Origin: Calothrix sp. PCC 7716
GTDB taxonomy: Bacteria; Cyanobacteriota; Cyanobacteriia; Cyanobacteriales; Nostocaceae
Direction: 5' to 3'
Length of the DNA stretch: 64,000 nt
Assembly (NCBI RefSeq): GCF_019977735.1
Contig: NZ_AP025018.1
Coordinates: 9,924,580 to 9,988,579 of the forward strand
Position numbers and translations under genes: made by a program. Numbering within the stretch: position 1 is the first letter of the stretch; every line of letters starts with the position of its first letter. Below are positions 27,191 through 36,070 of this stretch, in pieces. The notes under the pieces were generated by a model, which was not told the origin of the DNA, did not search any database, and saw only the letters and a list, made by a program, of their open reading frames with translations.

Positions 27191-27449
27191 TTTCTGCTAT
27201 CTTATGAGGATGGTATATAGCTATTAAAATTTTAGGATTTATCACACTTCTACAAAAATTATCATAGATAATTATTTATGTTAACCGCGAAATTACATAA
27301 TATTATTCTAGAGAATACGCACCAATCTCTCTTTTTCTGCGTACTCTGTGTCTCTGTTGTAAAAATATTTACCGTATTTGTTATTTTGCTTGGGTTACAC
27401 AAAGCCGGAACCCAACCTACAATCTACTAATTGTTTGTGAGGGTTAATT
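27191..27449. other. divergent intergenic region
   Basis: A 259-base spacer between nifX and the cyclotransferase gene. It carries the dispersed repeat at 27389-27420. No gene was seen. Confidence 0.5.
27389..27420. repeat. dispersed inverted repeat CTTGGGTT...AACCCAACC
   Basis: TTGGGTTACACAAAGCC and GGAACCCAACCTAC match the family of 4585-4620. Confidence 0.65.
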
Positions 27450-27875
27450 GTGATTAAGGTGTTTGTTTATGGAACTCTCAAACCGGGTGAAGAAAATTAC
27501 ACAAAATATTGTGCGGACAGGGTTATTGATTCCCTGCCCGCTTTTACAATGGGTAAGCTTTATACCCTTCCACAGGGATATCCGGCAATGACGCTGGGGA
27601 ATAGTCCTGTTTGGGGTTATATGCTTTCTTTTGCTGATTCAGATATTTTGGCTGAACTTGATGAGCTTGAGGACTATCACCCCTCTAGACAAAGTTCAGA
27701 AAATCTCTATAATCGTCGATACATTAATATATTCAGTCAAGACCACACAAATACTACTCCTGGACGTCCGCAACGCATCGGCGAAGTTTGGGCTTATCTT
27801 ATGGAAGAAGAGCTTGTTCACCAGTTGGGCGGAACTTTACAGGATGATGGTTTATGGAGTGCTTTCAGACAGTAA
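27450..27875 (+). CDS. gamma-glutamylcyclotransferase family protein
   Basis: A 141-residue AIG2/GGCT-fold protein. The start is KVFVYGTLKPGEENY with the YGSL-like motif (YGTL) that binds the gamma-glutamyl group; ELDELEDYHP holds the catalytic Glu region and RRYINIF a conserved strand. Such enzymes release 5-oxoproline from gamma-glutamyl amines or peptides; small bacterial members often have unknown substrates. It uses GTG 27450 with GAGGG upstream as a plausible ribosome site. It is monocistronic. Confidence 0.85.
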   Translation: MIKVFVYGTLKPGEENYTKYCADRVIDSLPAFTMGKLYTLPQGYPAMTLGNSPVWGYMLSFADSDILAELDELEDYHPSRQSSENLYNRRYINIFSQDHTNTTPGRPQRIGEVWAYLMEEELVHQLGGTLQDDGLWSAFRQ

Positions 27876-27925
27876 ATTTTCCTAGTATAGGCTTTAATTA
27901 TCAGCTTTAATTAATTAATCAGCTT

Positions 27926-28528
27926 TTAATATAATCCGTTTTCAGCGTTGGGTGTTTGCCGCTGCCTTTCAACTGGATTTGGTGCCACTTCTGTTTTAGG
28001 AATTGGAAATATTGGCTGGTTAAGGGCAACCATCAATGTTTTAGGTGAAGCATTGAGTTTGGTGGCAATAGGTTGTGATGCGGGCTGCGATGCAAATTGA
28101 ATAACTCTTGAATCGCCAGAGAATATCCCTGATAAGGCGCCGAAAGCACAAGCTGCAATTGCAGCTCCCCCAAACATTCCTGCTAATTTTAGACGCCGAC
28201 GCTTTAGTTTACCTAAAACCTGCTCAACTGTTTCTTCAACTGGCTGTTGCGACTCTGGGATTGGTAGAGTTCGCAAAGATTGCCGTAATTTTAACAGTCG
28301 AGTATAAAGTGTTTTGACTGACTGGTCGTTTACCAGCCACTCTTCCACTTGTTTGCGTTCTGTTGCTGTTACCTCACCATCGAGGTATGCACTTAATAAC
28401 TCGAAGCGGTCACGCTTCACCATATCCATAGCACCCGTAAAATCATTGGTATGCTTTACATCCCCTTCTAACAGGTTTTGATTTTCCTGCGAGTGAGAAC
28501 GGTCATTAAATTGCGAATTAGTATTCAT
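27926..28528 (-). CDS. anti-sigma factor-like membrane protein
   Basis: A 200-residue protein with a cytoplasmic RseA-type head (RFELLSAYLDGEVTATERKQVEEW, residues 42-65), a Lys/Arg-rich stop, one membrane segment at about 113-131 and a Pro/Gln-rich periplasmic tail. The head lacks the HxxxCxxC zinc motif, so it is not a zinc anti-sigma. It lies 156 bases downstream of the ECF sigma gene on the same strand, the usual place for a cognate anti-sigma. Binding to the sigma factor is inferred from this context. Confidence 0.75.
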   Translation of the reverse strand: MNTNSQFNDRSHSQENQNLLEGDVKHTNDFTGAMDMVKRDRFELLSAYLDGEVTATERKQVEEWLVNDQSVKTLYTRLLKLRQSLRTLPIPESQQPVEETVEQVLGKLKRRRLKLAGMFGGAAIAACAFGALSGIFSGDSRVIQFASQPASQPIATKLNASPKTLMVALNQPIFPIPKTEVAPNPVERQRQTPNAENGLY

Positions 28529-28684
28529 ATTAACACCATTACCAATTCAAACACGGGTAAATAAATCGGACAAAGGTGAGAAATTCTGGCTATTTCTTTC
28601 GGCAGAAGCACTCGATTAATCTCTAACTTTTTTTAATTTATTATACAATCCTGCTCTCAAGTAATAATGGTTAACCATTACTAC

Positions 28685-29344
28685 TTATGCATCAAGATAG
28701 CTTTGCAATTGTGATTGCAGCCTTGTACGAGCGCGCGCAATGCGAGATTTTACTGTACCTAAAGATACACCTGTAATCTCAGCAATTTCTTCGTAAGCCA
28801 TGCCTTCGATTTCTCTAAGGACTATTGTAGTCCGGAATACTTCGGGCAGATCAGCGATTGCGTCACGTAATTGTTCGTAAAATTCACGAGTGGTTAATTC
28901 TTCTTCCGGACCTGGTGTATCACCAGCAATTTCCCAATCCATTTCGCCGTCTTCTACCGAGCGGGGAGCATCAAGCGACAGTGGACTAACAACCCGTTTG
29001 CGCTTCCGTAACTCGTCATAAAACAAGTTCGTGGCAATTCGGCTCAACCAACCCCGGAATTTAGCGGGTTCTTGCAGTTTGCTGATATTGCGAAACACTC
29101 TTATCCAGACTTCTTGAGCCAAATCAGCTCTATCTGCCCAGTCAGGAGCTAGGTGGTATAAAACTCTCTCTACCTGAGATTGATAACGACGCATTAGTTC
29201 CGCAAAGGCAGCACGTTCAGGCCGCAGTCCTTCTTGACAGCGTAATATCAAATCGTGGTTTGAGAGTTTGTCAGCTTGCACTTCCTTTTGTTCCGGAAGC
29301 CTGGTATCGATTTGCGACCAGGACACAGTAATCGATTGACTCAT
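28685..29344 (-). CDS. sigG: ECF (group 3) RNA polymerase sigma factor, SigG-like
   Basis: A 219-residue alternative sigma factor. Region 2 is FAELMRRYQSQVERVLYHLAPDWADRADLAQEVWIRVF with the DLAQEVW core; region 4 is LPEVFRTTIVLREIEGMAYEEIAEITGVSLGTVKSRIARAR with a helix-turn-helix. The sequence and the downstream anti-sigma fit cyanobacterial SigG. It should direct transcription of an envelope-stress or similar regulon. The symbol is given on resemblance only. The N-terminus is about 30 residues longer than the smallest ECF factors. Confidence 0.85.
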   Translation of the reverse strand: MSQSITVSWSQIDTRLPEQKEVQADKLSNHDLILRCQEGLRPERAAFAELMRRYQSQVERVLYHLAPDWADRADLAQEVWIRVFRNISKLQEPAKFRGWLSRIATNLFYDELRKRKRVVSPLSLDAPRSVEDGEMDWEIAGDTPGPEEELTTREFYEQLRDAIADLPEVFRTTIVLREIEGMAYEEIAEITGVSLGTVKSRIARARTRLQSQLQSYLDA

Positions 29345-29705
29345 AGATCGTACTGGCTTTTTAACATCCCTATCTATTAGACATCCTAATTACTCAGTTG
29401 TTCCTGGGGGTAGTGACGGATTTTAGACTGTAACACCGATGTATCTAAATTGTGCCAATTTGATTTAATGTAAAAGATAACTCTTTGGCTATCTAGCTTT
29501 ATATGTAAAAGGTTTCTTACATGTAAGTGCTATTGAGTGCATACAGAAATGATACTTACTTCGATGCAGCAGTTGTAACGTCATTCCTTCAGGAAGGCAC
29601 CTTTTATTAGGATGGTCTACATATACTTTACATCTCGAAGAGAAACCGGGCTTCTTGTAAAGATTTTACTAAAAAATTTAATTCTTCATATAGAAGCCCG
29701 GTTTC
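29345..29705. other. intergenic region
   Basis: This 361-base region upstream of sigG probably holds its promoter. It includes TTCCTTCAGGAAGG (about 29583-29596) followed by a T-rich stretch, and the inverted repeat at 29641-29706. No gene was seen. Confidence 0.5.
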
Positions 29706-29706
29706 T
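29641..29706. repeat. inverted repeat AGAAACCGGGCTTCT
   Basis: Two perfect 15-base arms (29641-29655 and 29692-29706) are separated by 36 bases. AGAAACCGGG-type elements are a common dispersed repeat of filamentous cyanobacteria. The right arm touches the stop of the small secreted protein gene. Confidence 0.8.
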
Positions 29707-29870
29707 TACTTTTTATTTTGTGGCACAGATACCAAAATTGTACTAGTTTGCTCTACTTGCGCTTTCTGCTGAAAACTTGTATCTGTATTAGTACGCTCTT
29801 GTTGTCGAGTCTCTAAACACAGGTTCAGCGAAAATGTAATTGTAATCGCTAGCAATAATTTTTTAAACAT
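29706..29870 (-). CDS. small secreted peptide, hypothetical
   Basis: A 54-residue protein from ATG 29870 (MFKKLLLAITITFSLNLC); ATG 29888 would add six residues in front. The N-terminus has two Lys, a hydrophobic core and Cys at residue 18, like a signal peptide but without a clean lipobox. The rest is Gln/Thr/Ser-rich and soluble. The function is unknown. Confidence 0.45.
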   Translation of the reverse strand: MFKKLLLAITITFSLNLCLETRQQERTNTDTSFQQKAQVEQTSTILVSVPQNKK

Positions 29871-29888
29871 AATTTTTCTCCCACCCAC

Positions 29889-30202
29889 ACCAAAGTATGA
29901 TTGTCTGCTACGCTAACTGAGTTCCTGGGAGTTTATGTTCTTAGCAAATGTTTTAACTTGTCTTAACTTGTTGAAACTTAAATAATCCAGAACCAGTTAA
30001 CGCGGCGCTTACGGTCTACCCTCACAATTCTAGTGTGCCCTTTCCCTTTACCATATTCGTAAGGAAATCAAAAAAATATTATAAATTTTTTATGTTGGGC
30101 ACTAAATTCGGATACAACAAATCTAGATAGATAGTTAGTCTTGATAAATAAGCGTCGCTTATTGTATTTAATGTGTATGTAGTTTGAAAGTGAGCTTCTT
30201 CG
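29889..30202. other. divergent intergenic region
   Basis: A 314-base spacer between the small secreted peptide and the L,D-transpeptidase gene; it should hold both promoters. I see no further feature. Confidence 0.4.
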
Positions 30203-30871
30203 ATGGTCAAAAATGAATCTATAGCGCGCATAGTCATGCTACTTTGCTTTAGTACTGCCTTACTAACGCTCGCAGTACGCTGGCATATTTCTAGCTCAAA
30301 TCGTGCGATGATGCCAGTGGCAACTCGTTCCGAGGCGCCACTTAAAAGTGAAGCTTCACTGGTAGAAAGATTTACAAGCTTTCTCAAACAAGGTCAAATA
30401 AGAGCAACAGCAGGAGATGCAGCAATAGCTACATCTCTCGATGTCAAATTGACCGGGCAAAAATCTCAACAAGCATTGAACTCAGAGCTGCGCTTGGTTG
30501 TAGATTTAAGTAATCGAAGAGTTTATGTGTATCAAAAAGGCGAGGTTATTGCTAGTTATCCCACAGGTATTGGTAAAAAAGGTTGGGAAACTCCGACAGG
30601 TATATTTAAAGTCATGCATAAACAACATGACCCTATTTGGCGCCATCCAATTACTGGCAAAGTGTTTTCTCCAGGTGAAGATAGTCCTCTAGGAGATAGA
30701 TGGATTGGCTTTTTATCAAATAAAGATGGGGAAATAGGGTTTCATGGAACACCAGACGAGACATTAGTAGGAAACCCAGTATCTCACGGTTGTCTCAGAA
30801 TGCGTAACCCCGATGTTCGGATGCTTTACGACCAAGTTAAAATTGGAACAGTCGTTGAAGTTCGCCATTAA
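30203..30871 (+). CDS. L,D-transpeptidase (YkuD family)
   Basis: A cell-wall enzyme making 3-3 crosslinks in peptidoglycan or attaching proteins to it. Residues 8-27 are a membrane anchor or signal sequence. The YkuD domain starts at about residue 95 (LRLVVDLSNRRVYVYQKGEVIASYPTGIG split across strands) and carries the active site HGTPDETLVGNPVSHGCLRM with catalytic His and Cys. Its 222 residues are a normal size. Its stop codon overlaps the stop of the convergent ComFB-like gene within TTAA. Confidence 0.9.
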   Translation: MVKNESIARIVMLLCFSTALLTLAVRWHISSSNRAMMPVATRSEAPLKSEASLVERFTSFLKQGQIRATAGDAAIATSLDVKLTGQKSQQALNSELRLVVDLSNRRVYVYQKGEVIASYPTGIGKKGWETPTGIFKVMHKQHDPIWRHPITGKVFSPGEDSPLGDRWIGFLSNKDGEIGFHGTPDETLVGNPVSHGCLRMRNPDVRMLYDQVKIGTVVEVRH

Positions 30872-31434
30872 GACTGCGCTTTTTGCTCAAACGCAGGAGC
30901 ATAAGCTTGAAGCAAGGTGCTAACTTGACGCAATACCTCATTACCTGTGTTCTTAGGAGTCAACACAGTTTTATCATCGTTAGGTCTGTCGAGGTTACGC
31001 GCTATTGCTTCACTAACTTGTTGGCTAATTAACTCTTGCAGTTCAGTTTTAGCACGCGCACGTTGCCAACTGGCGCCTTCTTCGGTAGTCGCATAAAGCG
31101 GTGGAAGACGGTTGAGTGCGTAAGCTGCAATGTCACCAACATCTAAAGACCCTTCGCTTGTTGCTTCAATTTCGGCGACGCGGGCAACTGCTTCAGTCAA
31201 TACCAAATCTTCCATGACGTTGATAAACTGTTTGCGAGGTACCGCCACTACCTCACCTGTTAATAGTGACCCCATTAAGCGGTCTAACGCCATGTACTCT
31301 TCAATTGACAATTCTGACGCATGGTCGCAGATTCGCCCAACTTCAGCTTCCATAGCAGGTGTCAAATAACCATCTTGGAGAGCTTGTTCTACAATTTTTC
31401 CTATACTCATACTACTCATCTTTTTTTTAGCCAC
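30868..31434 (-). CDS. ComFB-family protein (possible cyclic dinucleotide receptor)
   Basis: A 188-residue soluble protein. The ComFB domain is NVMEDLVLTEAVARVAEIEA followed by VGDIAAYALNRLPPLYATTEEG. In cyanobacteria ComFB/CdgR proteins are reported receptors for c-di-GMP and c-di-AMP with effects on cell size, pili and competence; that is family knowledge. The 80 residues before the domain are helical. There is no membrane segment. It is convergent and overlapping with the L,D-transpeptidase gene by four bases. Confidence 0.8.
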   Translation of the reverse strand: MAKKKMSSMSIGKIVEQALQDGYLTPAMEAEVGRICDHASELSIEEYMALDRLMGSLLTGEVVAVPRKQFINVMEDLVLTEAVARVAEIEATSEGSLDVGDIAAYALNRLPPLYATTEEGASWQRARAKTELQELISQQVSEAIARNLDRPNDDKTVLTPKNTGNEVLRQVSTLLQAYAPAFEQKAQS

Positions 31435-31579
31435 CCAAGTTTAGGTAGGGACGGTATCAATCGAATCTATAATTGCTTACTAAAAGTCAATTGTAAACAG
31501 TCTACATGTAAATTATGTAGCAAATATGCATCTGTGTACATTTTTACTTCATAATTTACTTTGTCACTTCATTTATAAC

Positions 31580-32509
31580 TTACTTTTCAGCAGTGCCATT
31601 TAGCCAAGGCATTGGGTCAACACTTTTGCCATTAACATACAAACCCCAGTGTAAATGGGGACCTGTCGAGGCGCCTGTGGAACCAACTGTACCTATTTTT
31701 TGCCCGGGCTGTACAAAATCGCCTTCTTTGACTGAAATTTGTTTGAGGTGCATAAAAATACTTGCTACCCCTTGCCCGTGGTCAACACCAATCACATTAC
31801 CGTGAACTTTAAAGCCTTGTGCTACAGTTCCTACTAATACAACACGTCCCGCTGCTGGTGCTACAACCGCAGAACCAGAGGCGCCTGCATAATCTAGCCC
31901 GCGATGATAATAATCATTCGCAAACACTCCATTATAGTAGCGTCTAACACCGTATTGTGTACTCATCCGTCCTTGGTTAGGTCGCTTAAAACTACCTTTC
32001 CAAAACTTTTCAGGAGTACGCACTTCACGGAATTCACGCGCACGTCGAAGTTCTAGTTCGGTTGCTTTAACTCCAGCTTTACCAGGTGGTAAATTAATCC
32101 GCTGTACTGGAAATTTACGGGCACCGACTTGGAGTTTTAAATTTTTAGTTTCTCCACCACCACTTACTTTTACTGTGCGTCCACCTGGCTTTTCCAAGGG
32201 GGTAGTAGGAATAAATGCTCGATATTTATTTGGAGCAATTTCATATGCCGTATAAGTCTCTTGACCACTACTAACAGTTACATTGCCACCATTGGCTGGA
32301 TTATCCAAGCTCACAATTACCGAAATCGTATCCCCTAATCGCGGAGACTGTGGAGTCATTTGTACTTGTAAGGCTTTAACAGGTGAAGACAAAACTATTG
32401 GCATTGCTACTGCCAACGTCACGCTGGCAACAGGGAACACTTTTTTGAATCCAGCTATGGAAGCATTAAACTGATTACTTAAGTTACTAATACGGTTTGT
32501 CGTAGTCAT
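31580..32509 (-). CDS. M23 family metallopeptidase, exported
   Basis: A peptidoglycan endopeptidase or an inactive LytM-type activator. The start is ATG 32509 (MTTTNRISN); an in-frame TTG-type start at 32524 adds five residues. Residues about 25-50 are a signal segment ending near SSPVKALQ. A beta-sandwich domain follows (residues 50-145) and the LytM/M23 domain at about 185-305 with zinc ligands HRGLDYAG and HLHWGLYVNG, both intact, so it should be active. It is monocistronic. Confidence 0.88.
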   Translation of the reverse strand: MTTTNRISNLSNQFNASIAGFKKVFPVASVTLAVAMPIVLSSPVKALQVQMTPQSPRLGDTISVIVSLDNPANGGNVTVSSGQETYTAYEIAPNKYRAFIPTTPLEKPGGRTVKVSGGGETKNLKLQVGARKFPVQRINLPPGKAGVKATELELRRAREFREVRTPEKFWKGSFKRPNQGRMSTQYGVRRYYNGVFANDYYHRGLDYAGASGSAVVAPAAGRVVLVGTVAQGFKVHGNVIGVDHGQGVASIFMHLKQISVKEGDFVQPGQKIGTVGSTGASTGPHLHWGLYVNGKSVDPMPWLNGTAEK

Positions 32510-32524
32510 AGATTTACACAACAC

Positions 32525-32741
32525 AATATTGCCTTTGCGGTACTAAAGACCGAATCATCGGGTACAGTGTTTCCCACAAAAAGCAGATGTTTGTACACGG
32601 TCAAATTAGTTAGTAATTTAAACCGTCCATAATATTATGTATAAATTCTGTACAAAAGCAAGGTTTTTAAAAGTTTTAATTTTTACGAATATTTACGAAT
32701 ATACGTCTTTATTCAAATTAGACTTCAAATACAACCATGTT
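32525..32741. other. intergenic region
   Basis: A 217-base AT-rich stretch between the M23 gene and the devA stop, both minus strand. No gene or clear terminator was seen. Confidence 0.4.
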
Positions 32742-33458
32742 TTAGCTGAGTGGTGCTAATTCCTCGTTTCGCGCCAGTTTTCCATCTTCCATGTGAACAA
32801 TTCGGTCGGCAATATCTAAAATGCGGTTGTCGTGGGTTACAAGCAAAATCGTACATCCTTGTTCTTTGGCAAGGGTTTGCATTAAATTAACAACATCCCG
32901 ACCAGATTTACTATCAAGTGCAGCAGTCGGTTCATCTGCTAGAACAATTTTTGGATGACCCACAAGTGCCCTCGCAATAGCGACTCGTTGTTTTTGTCCT
33001 CCCGATAAATCATCTGGAAAATAATTGGCACGGTGTCCTAAACCAACTTGCTCTAACATCAAAGCTGCACGTTGATTCATTTCTCTGGGTGAAATACCTT
33101 TATGAACCTCTAAACCCATCCGCACGTTTTGTAATGCCGTTAAACTTCCATGTAAATTATGTGCCTGAAAAATATAACCGTGCTTACGACGCGCTTGTGT
33201 AAGTTGTCCTGCACTGGCACCAACTAATTCGTTTCCTAGAACACGTAAACTACCCGACTGTGCCGAACGTAAACCACCAACTAAAGTTAGTAGTGTAGTT
33301 TTGCCCGAGCCAGAGGGACCCGTCATAATAATAATATCGCCCCGTCTAATTTCTAGGCTAATGTCATATAAGACCTGCTTACGCAGTTGACCCGACCCAA
33401 AAAAATGGTCAAGATTTTGAACCGAGATAACAGATTCCATTTCCATCAAATTTTCCAT
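32742..33458 (-). CDS. devA: DevA-like ABC exporter ATPase
   Basis: The ATPase of a DevBCA-type tripartite exporter, related to MacB/LolD. It has Walker A GPSGSGKTT, Q-loop FQAHNLHGSLTALQNV, signature LSGGQKQRVAIARA, Walker B IVLADEPTAALDSKSG and His in LLVTHDNRI. In Nostoc DevBCA exports heterocyst glycolipids across the cell envelope with TolC; other DevBCA paralogues have different or unknown cargo. It is the last gene of the operon, 18 bases after devC. Confidence 0.88.
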   Translation of the reverse strand: MENLMEMESVISVQNLDHFFGSGQLRKQVLYDISLEIRRGDIIIMTGPSGSGKTTLLTLVGGLRSAQSGSLRVLGNELVGASAGQLTQARRKHGYIFQAHNLHGSLTALQNVRMGLEVHKGISPREMNQRAALMLEQVGLGHRANYFPDDLSGGQKQRVAIARALVGHPKIVLADEPTAALDSKSGRDVVNLMQTLAKEQGCTILLVTHDNRILDIADRIVHMEDGKLARNEELAPLS

Positions 33459-33476
33459 ATTTCCCCTTTACCTTCT

Positions 33477-34643
33477 TTAAAACATATCGGCTGGGTCAGC
33501 AGATTGGACTTTACGTGTAGCAATGGCGCCAGAAATCATACACATAATAATTGTCATAACTTGCACCTGAATTGCACGTGAAACCGTCATTATGACTGGT
33601 AAGTTTGTTGCATTACGAGTCATTGCATATAGTCCAAATGATACAGTTACACCTGGTAAAAACCCTAGTACAGCTAAAATTATAGCTTCTTCAAATACTA
33701 CACTTAATAAATACGAATTTCGATATCCCATTGCTTTAAAAGTCGCATACTCTTTCATATGAGCATTAACGTCAGTAGAAAGCACTTGATAAACAATAAT
33801 CACACCGACCAAAAATCCCATTCCCACCCCAAGGCTAAATATGAAACCTATGGCAGTGTTTGTTTGCCAATATTCTCTTTCAAACGTAATAAACTCTTCT
33901 TTTGTTAAAACTCGAACATCATTACCTAAGTAAGAACGTAATTGATTGGCAATTAATACTGGGTCTGTATTTGGCTGTAACTGTAATAACCCCAAACTGA
34001 CACTGCCTGCATCACGGCGAGGAAATAATCTCAAGAAATTTTGGTCGCTGGTCATCAAAGTTGTATCGGCAATAAATGAGGCGCCAACTTTGAACAGTCC
34101 ACTAACTTTAACTGTACGTCTATCAATTTCTGCACTAACAGATTTACCAGTGTCAACTGTTGATATCATTTCAGCATAGTCACCACGTCCTGCACGGTCA
34201 AACAAAACAGTGTCAGGTAACTTAATTTTGCTAAGTTGGCTTATAACTTCGGGTAAATCAAAAGCTGACTTATTTGGCTGAAAACCTGCCACAAGTACCG
34301 TAGCTTTTTTACCCGTCTGAGGATTTTTCCAATCTAAAAAATTAACATACATCGGGTCTGCTGATTTTACCCCAGGTATATCCATCGCTTGAAAAAGGCG
34401 CCTGCGAGTAAACGAGGACATATTAGCCAAATTACGTGCTTGGGGACTAATCAAAAAAATATCAGCTTGCATACTACGGTGTAACCGAGTATTACTATCA
34501 AATAACGCCGACTGAAACCCAAGCTGCATAAACATTAATACATCAGCAAAAGCAATACCTGCCAATGCTACTAAAAACCTACCTTTTTCGTGAGTTAGTT
34601 GTAACCAACCCAGTGGAGTGCGACGCTGTAATTCTTGAAACAT
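33477..34643 (-). CDS. devC: DevC-like ABC exporter permease
   Basis: A permease of 388 residues with the MacB/FtsX topology: one N-terminal membrane helix (FLVALAGIAFADVLMFMQLGF), a large periplasmic domain and three helices at the C-terminal half, including ATFKAMGYRNSYLLSVVFEEAII, the FtsX-type loop. The opening FQELQRRTPLGWLQLTHEKGR is typical of DevC. It should pair with DevA in the inner membrane. It lies between devB and devA. Confidence 0.9.
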   Translation of the reverse strand: MFQELQRRTPLGWLQLTHEKGRFLVALAGIAFADVLMFMQLGFQSALFDSNTRLHRSMQADIFLISPQARNLANMSSFTRRRLFQAMDIPGVKSADPMYVNFLDWKNPQTGKKATVLVAGFQPNKSAFDLPEVISQLSKIKLPDTVLFDRAGRGDYAEMISTVDTGKSVSAEIDRRTVKVSGLFKVGASFIADTTLMTSDQNFLRLFPRRDAGSVSLGLLQLQPNTDPVLIANQLRSYLGNDVRVLTKEEFITFEREYWQTNTAIGFIFSLGVGMGFLVGVIIVYQVLSTDVNAHMKEYATFKAMGYRNSYLLSVVFEEAIILAVLGFLPGVTVSFGLYAMTRNATNLPVIMTVSRAIQVQVMTIIMCMISGAIATRKVQSADPADMF

Positions 34644-34672
34644 GTTAAATTCTAAATCATTAAAAATTTTTA

Positions 34673-36070
34673 TTACAATTGAATTACTGTTTGCACTTGC
34701 AAATTTGTAAATCTAGCTGCTTGTAAGCTCGACATATCATCAAGTTTGACATGGACTTCAATAATGCGAGAGTCAATATTGCTGGATGGGTCAGCGTTAA
34801 CTATGTTTTGACGTTGAACTTGATATCCTATCCTGTCAACAGTTCCTTCTAACTTTTGGGGTAACGAGTCGCTAGTAACTTGAACTTTTTGTCCTTTGCG
34901 TATTTTACTAATGTCACTTTGATAAACTTCAGCAACTGCGTACATTTGATTCGTTTCGCCAAAGTCCACTACTCCCTCGTTTCCTACGGTTTCACCCGCA
35001 CGGGTATTTATCTTTAAAATTCTGCCGTTTTTAGGCGCCCGAATATAAGCCAAAGCAAGTTCAGCACGAATACGTTCAACGGTTGCCACTGCACTTTCAA
35101 TTTCAGCTTGAGCAGCAGTAACATCGGTTGGACGTATTTCCGCAGTTTGTGCCAAAGTTCCCCTGGCTTCATTAATTTGTTGTTGTGTACTGGCTATAGT
35201 TTTGTCGCGAGTAGCTTTCGCTTCGTTAATTTGTTGTTGCTGTGTAGCTATAGTTTTATCGCGATTTGCTACTGCTTCTTTTATTTGTTGTTCTAATGTC
35301 GCAATTGTACGACTTAAAGTTGCTTGACTTTCTAATAACTGTTGAGTTGACGTTTCAGCACTTAACCTACGTCTATCTACTTCTTGACTAGATATAACAC
35401 CTTCTTTATATAAACTTTCATAGCGTTGCACATCAGCAGTAGCATTACGTCTTTCTGCTGCGATGCGTGCGACTGTTGCTTTTAGAGCTTGCCTTTGTCC
35501 AGTTAATTCTGCTTCTAAACGGTCTATTGCGGCTTGTTGTGTTGCTGAGTCTCCTTTTAATTGGGCTTCAAGTCGGGCAATTGTTGCTTGTTGTGTTCTT
35601 ATATCTCCTGTTAATTCTGCTTGTAAGCGATTAATTTCTGCACTTCGCGCCGTTAATTCTCCTTGTTTGGCGCCTGCTCTTACCTGTCCTAATTGTGCCC
35701 TGGCGACAGCAACTTTTTTTTCTGCCTCTCGCATCGATGCTAATAGACGGTCGCGGTTTTCCATCACCGCTATTGCCTGTCCTGCTCGAACGACATCTCC
35801 CTCTTTGACTAATAATTGCTCAACCCTGGTACCTTGATTGGATGTTGGCGCCGTTAACTTTATAACCTCACCTTGAGGCTCAAGCCTTCCTAACGCTGTA
35901 ACCGTAGTTACCTGGGGAGCCGCCACTGCAACAGGTTTTGGAGCCGACGCTTCCCGAACCCGATTAGTTATAAAAATTCCAATACCTCCAGCAATTAAGG
36001 CACCAATAATTAACTTAATAATTAATGGGCGCCTGGGTTGAGGTGATTCGAGCTTGTGGTTTTGCACCAT
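34673..36070 (-). CDS. devB: DevB-like membrane fusion protein
   Basis: A periplasmic adaptor of 465 residues. A membrane anchor lies at about residues 15-38 (LIIKLIIGALIAGGIGIFI), the first lipoyl half at TALGRLEPQGEVIKL, a long coiled coil with repeated ATRDKTIA/QQQINEA and RLEAELTG units at about 100-325, and the second lipoyl half and beta barrel from LAYIRAPKNGRILKINTRAGE. The coiled coil links to a TolC-type outer membrane channel. It is the first gene of devBCA; its promoter region has two operator-like sites and a divergent TetR gene. Confidence 0.9.
   Translation of the reverse strand: MVQNHKLESPQPRRPLIIKLIIGALIAGGIGIFITNRVREASAPKPVAVAAPQVTTVTALGRLEPQGEVIKLTAPTSNQGTRVEQLLVKEGDVVRAGQAIAVMENRDRLLASMREAEKKVAVARAQLGQVRAGAKQGELTARSAEINRLQAELTGDIRTQQATIARLEAQLKGDSATQQAAIDRLEAELTGQRQALKATVARIAAERRNATADVQRYESLYKEGVISSQEVDRRRLSAETSTQQLLESQATLSRTIATLEQQIKEAVANRDKTIATQQQQINEAKATRDKTIASTQQQINEARGTLAQTAEIRPTDVTAAQAEIESAVATVERIRAELALAYIRAPKNGRILKINTRAGETVGNEGVVDFGETNQMYAVAEVYQSDISKIRKGQKVQVTSDSLPQKLEGTVDRIGYQVQRQNIVNADPSSNIDSRIIEVHVKLDDMSSLQAARFTNLQVQTVIQL

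Noticed and set aside
29576-29600. Terminator TTCCTTCAGGAAGG upstream of sigG
   Set aside because: The stem is only about six pairs with hardly any loop, and no gene on the plus strand ends before it.
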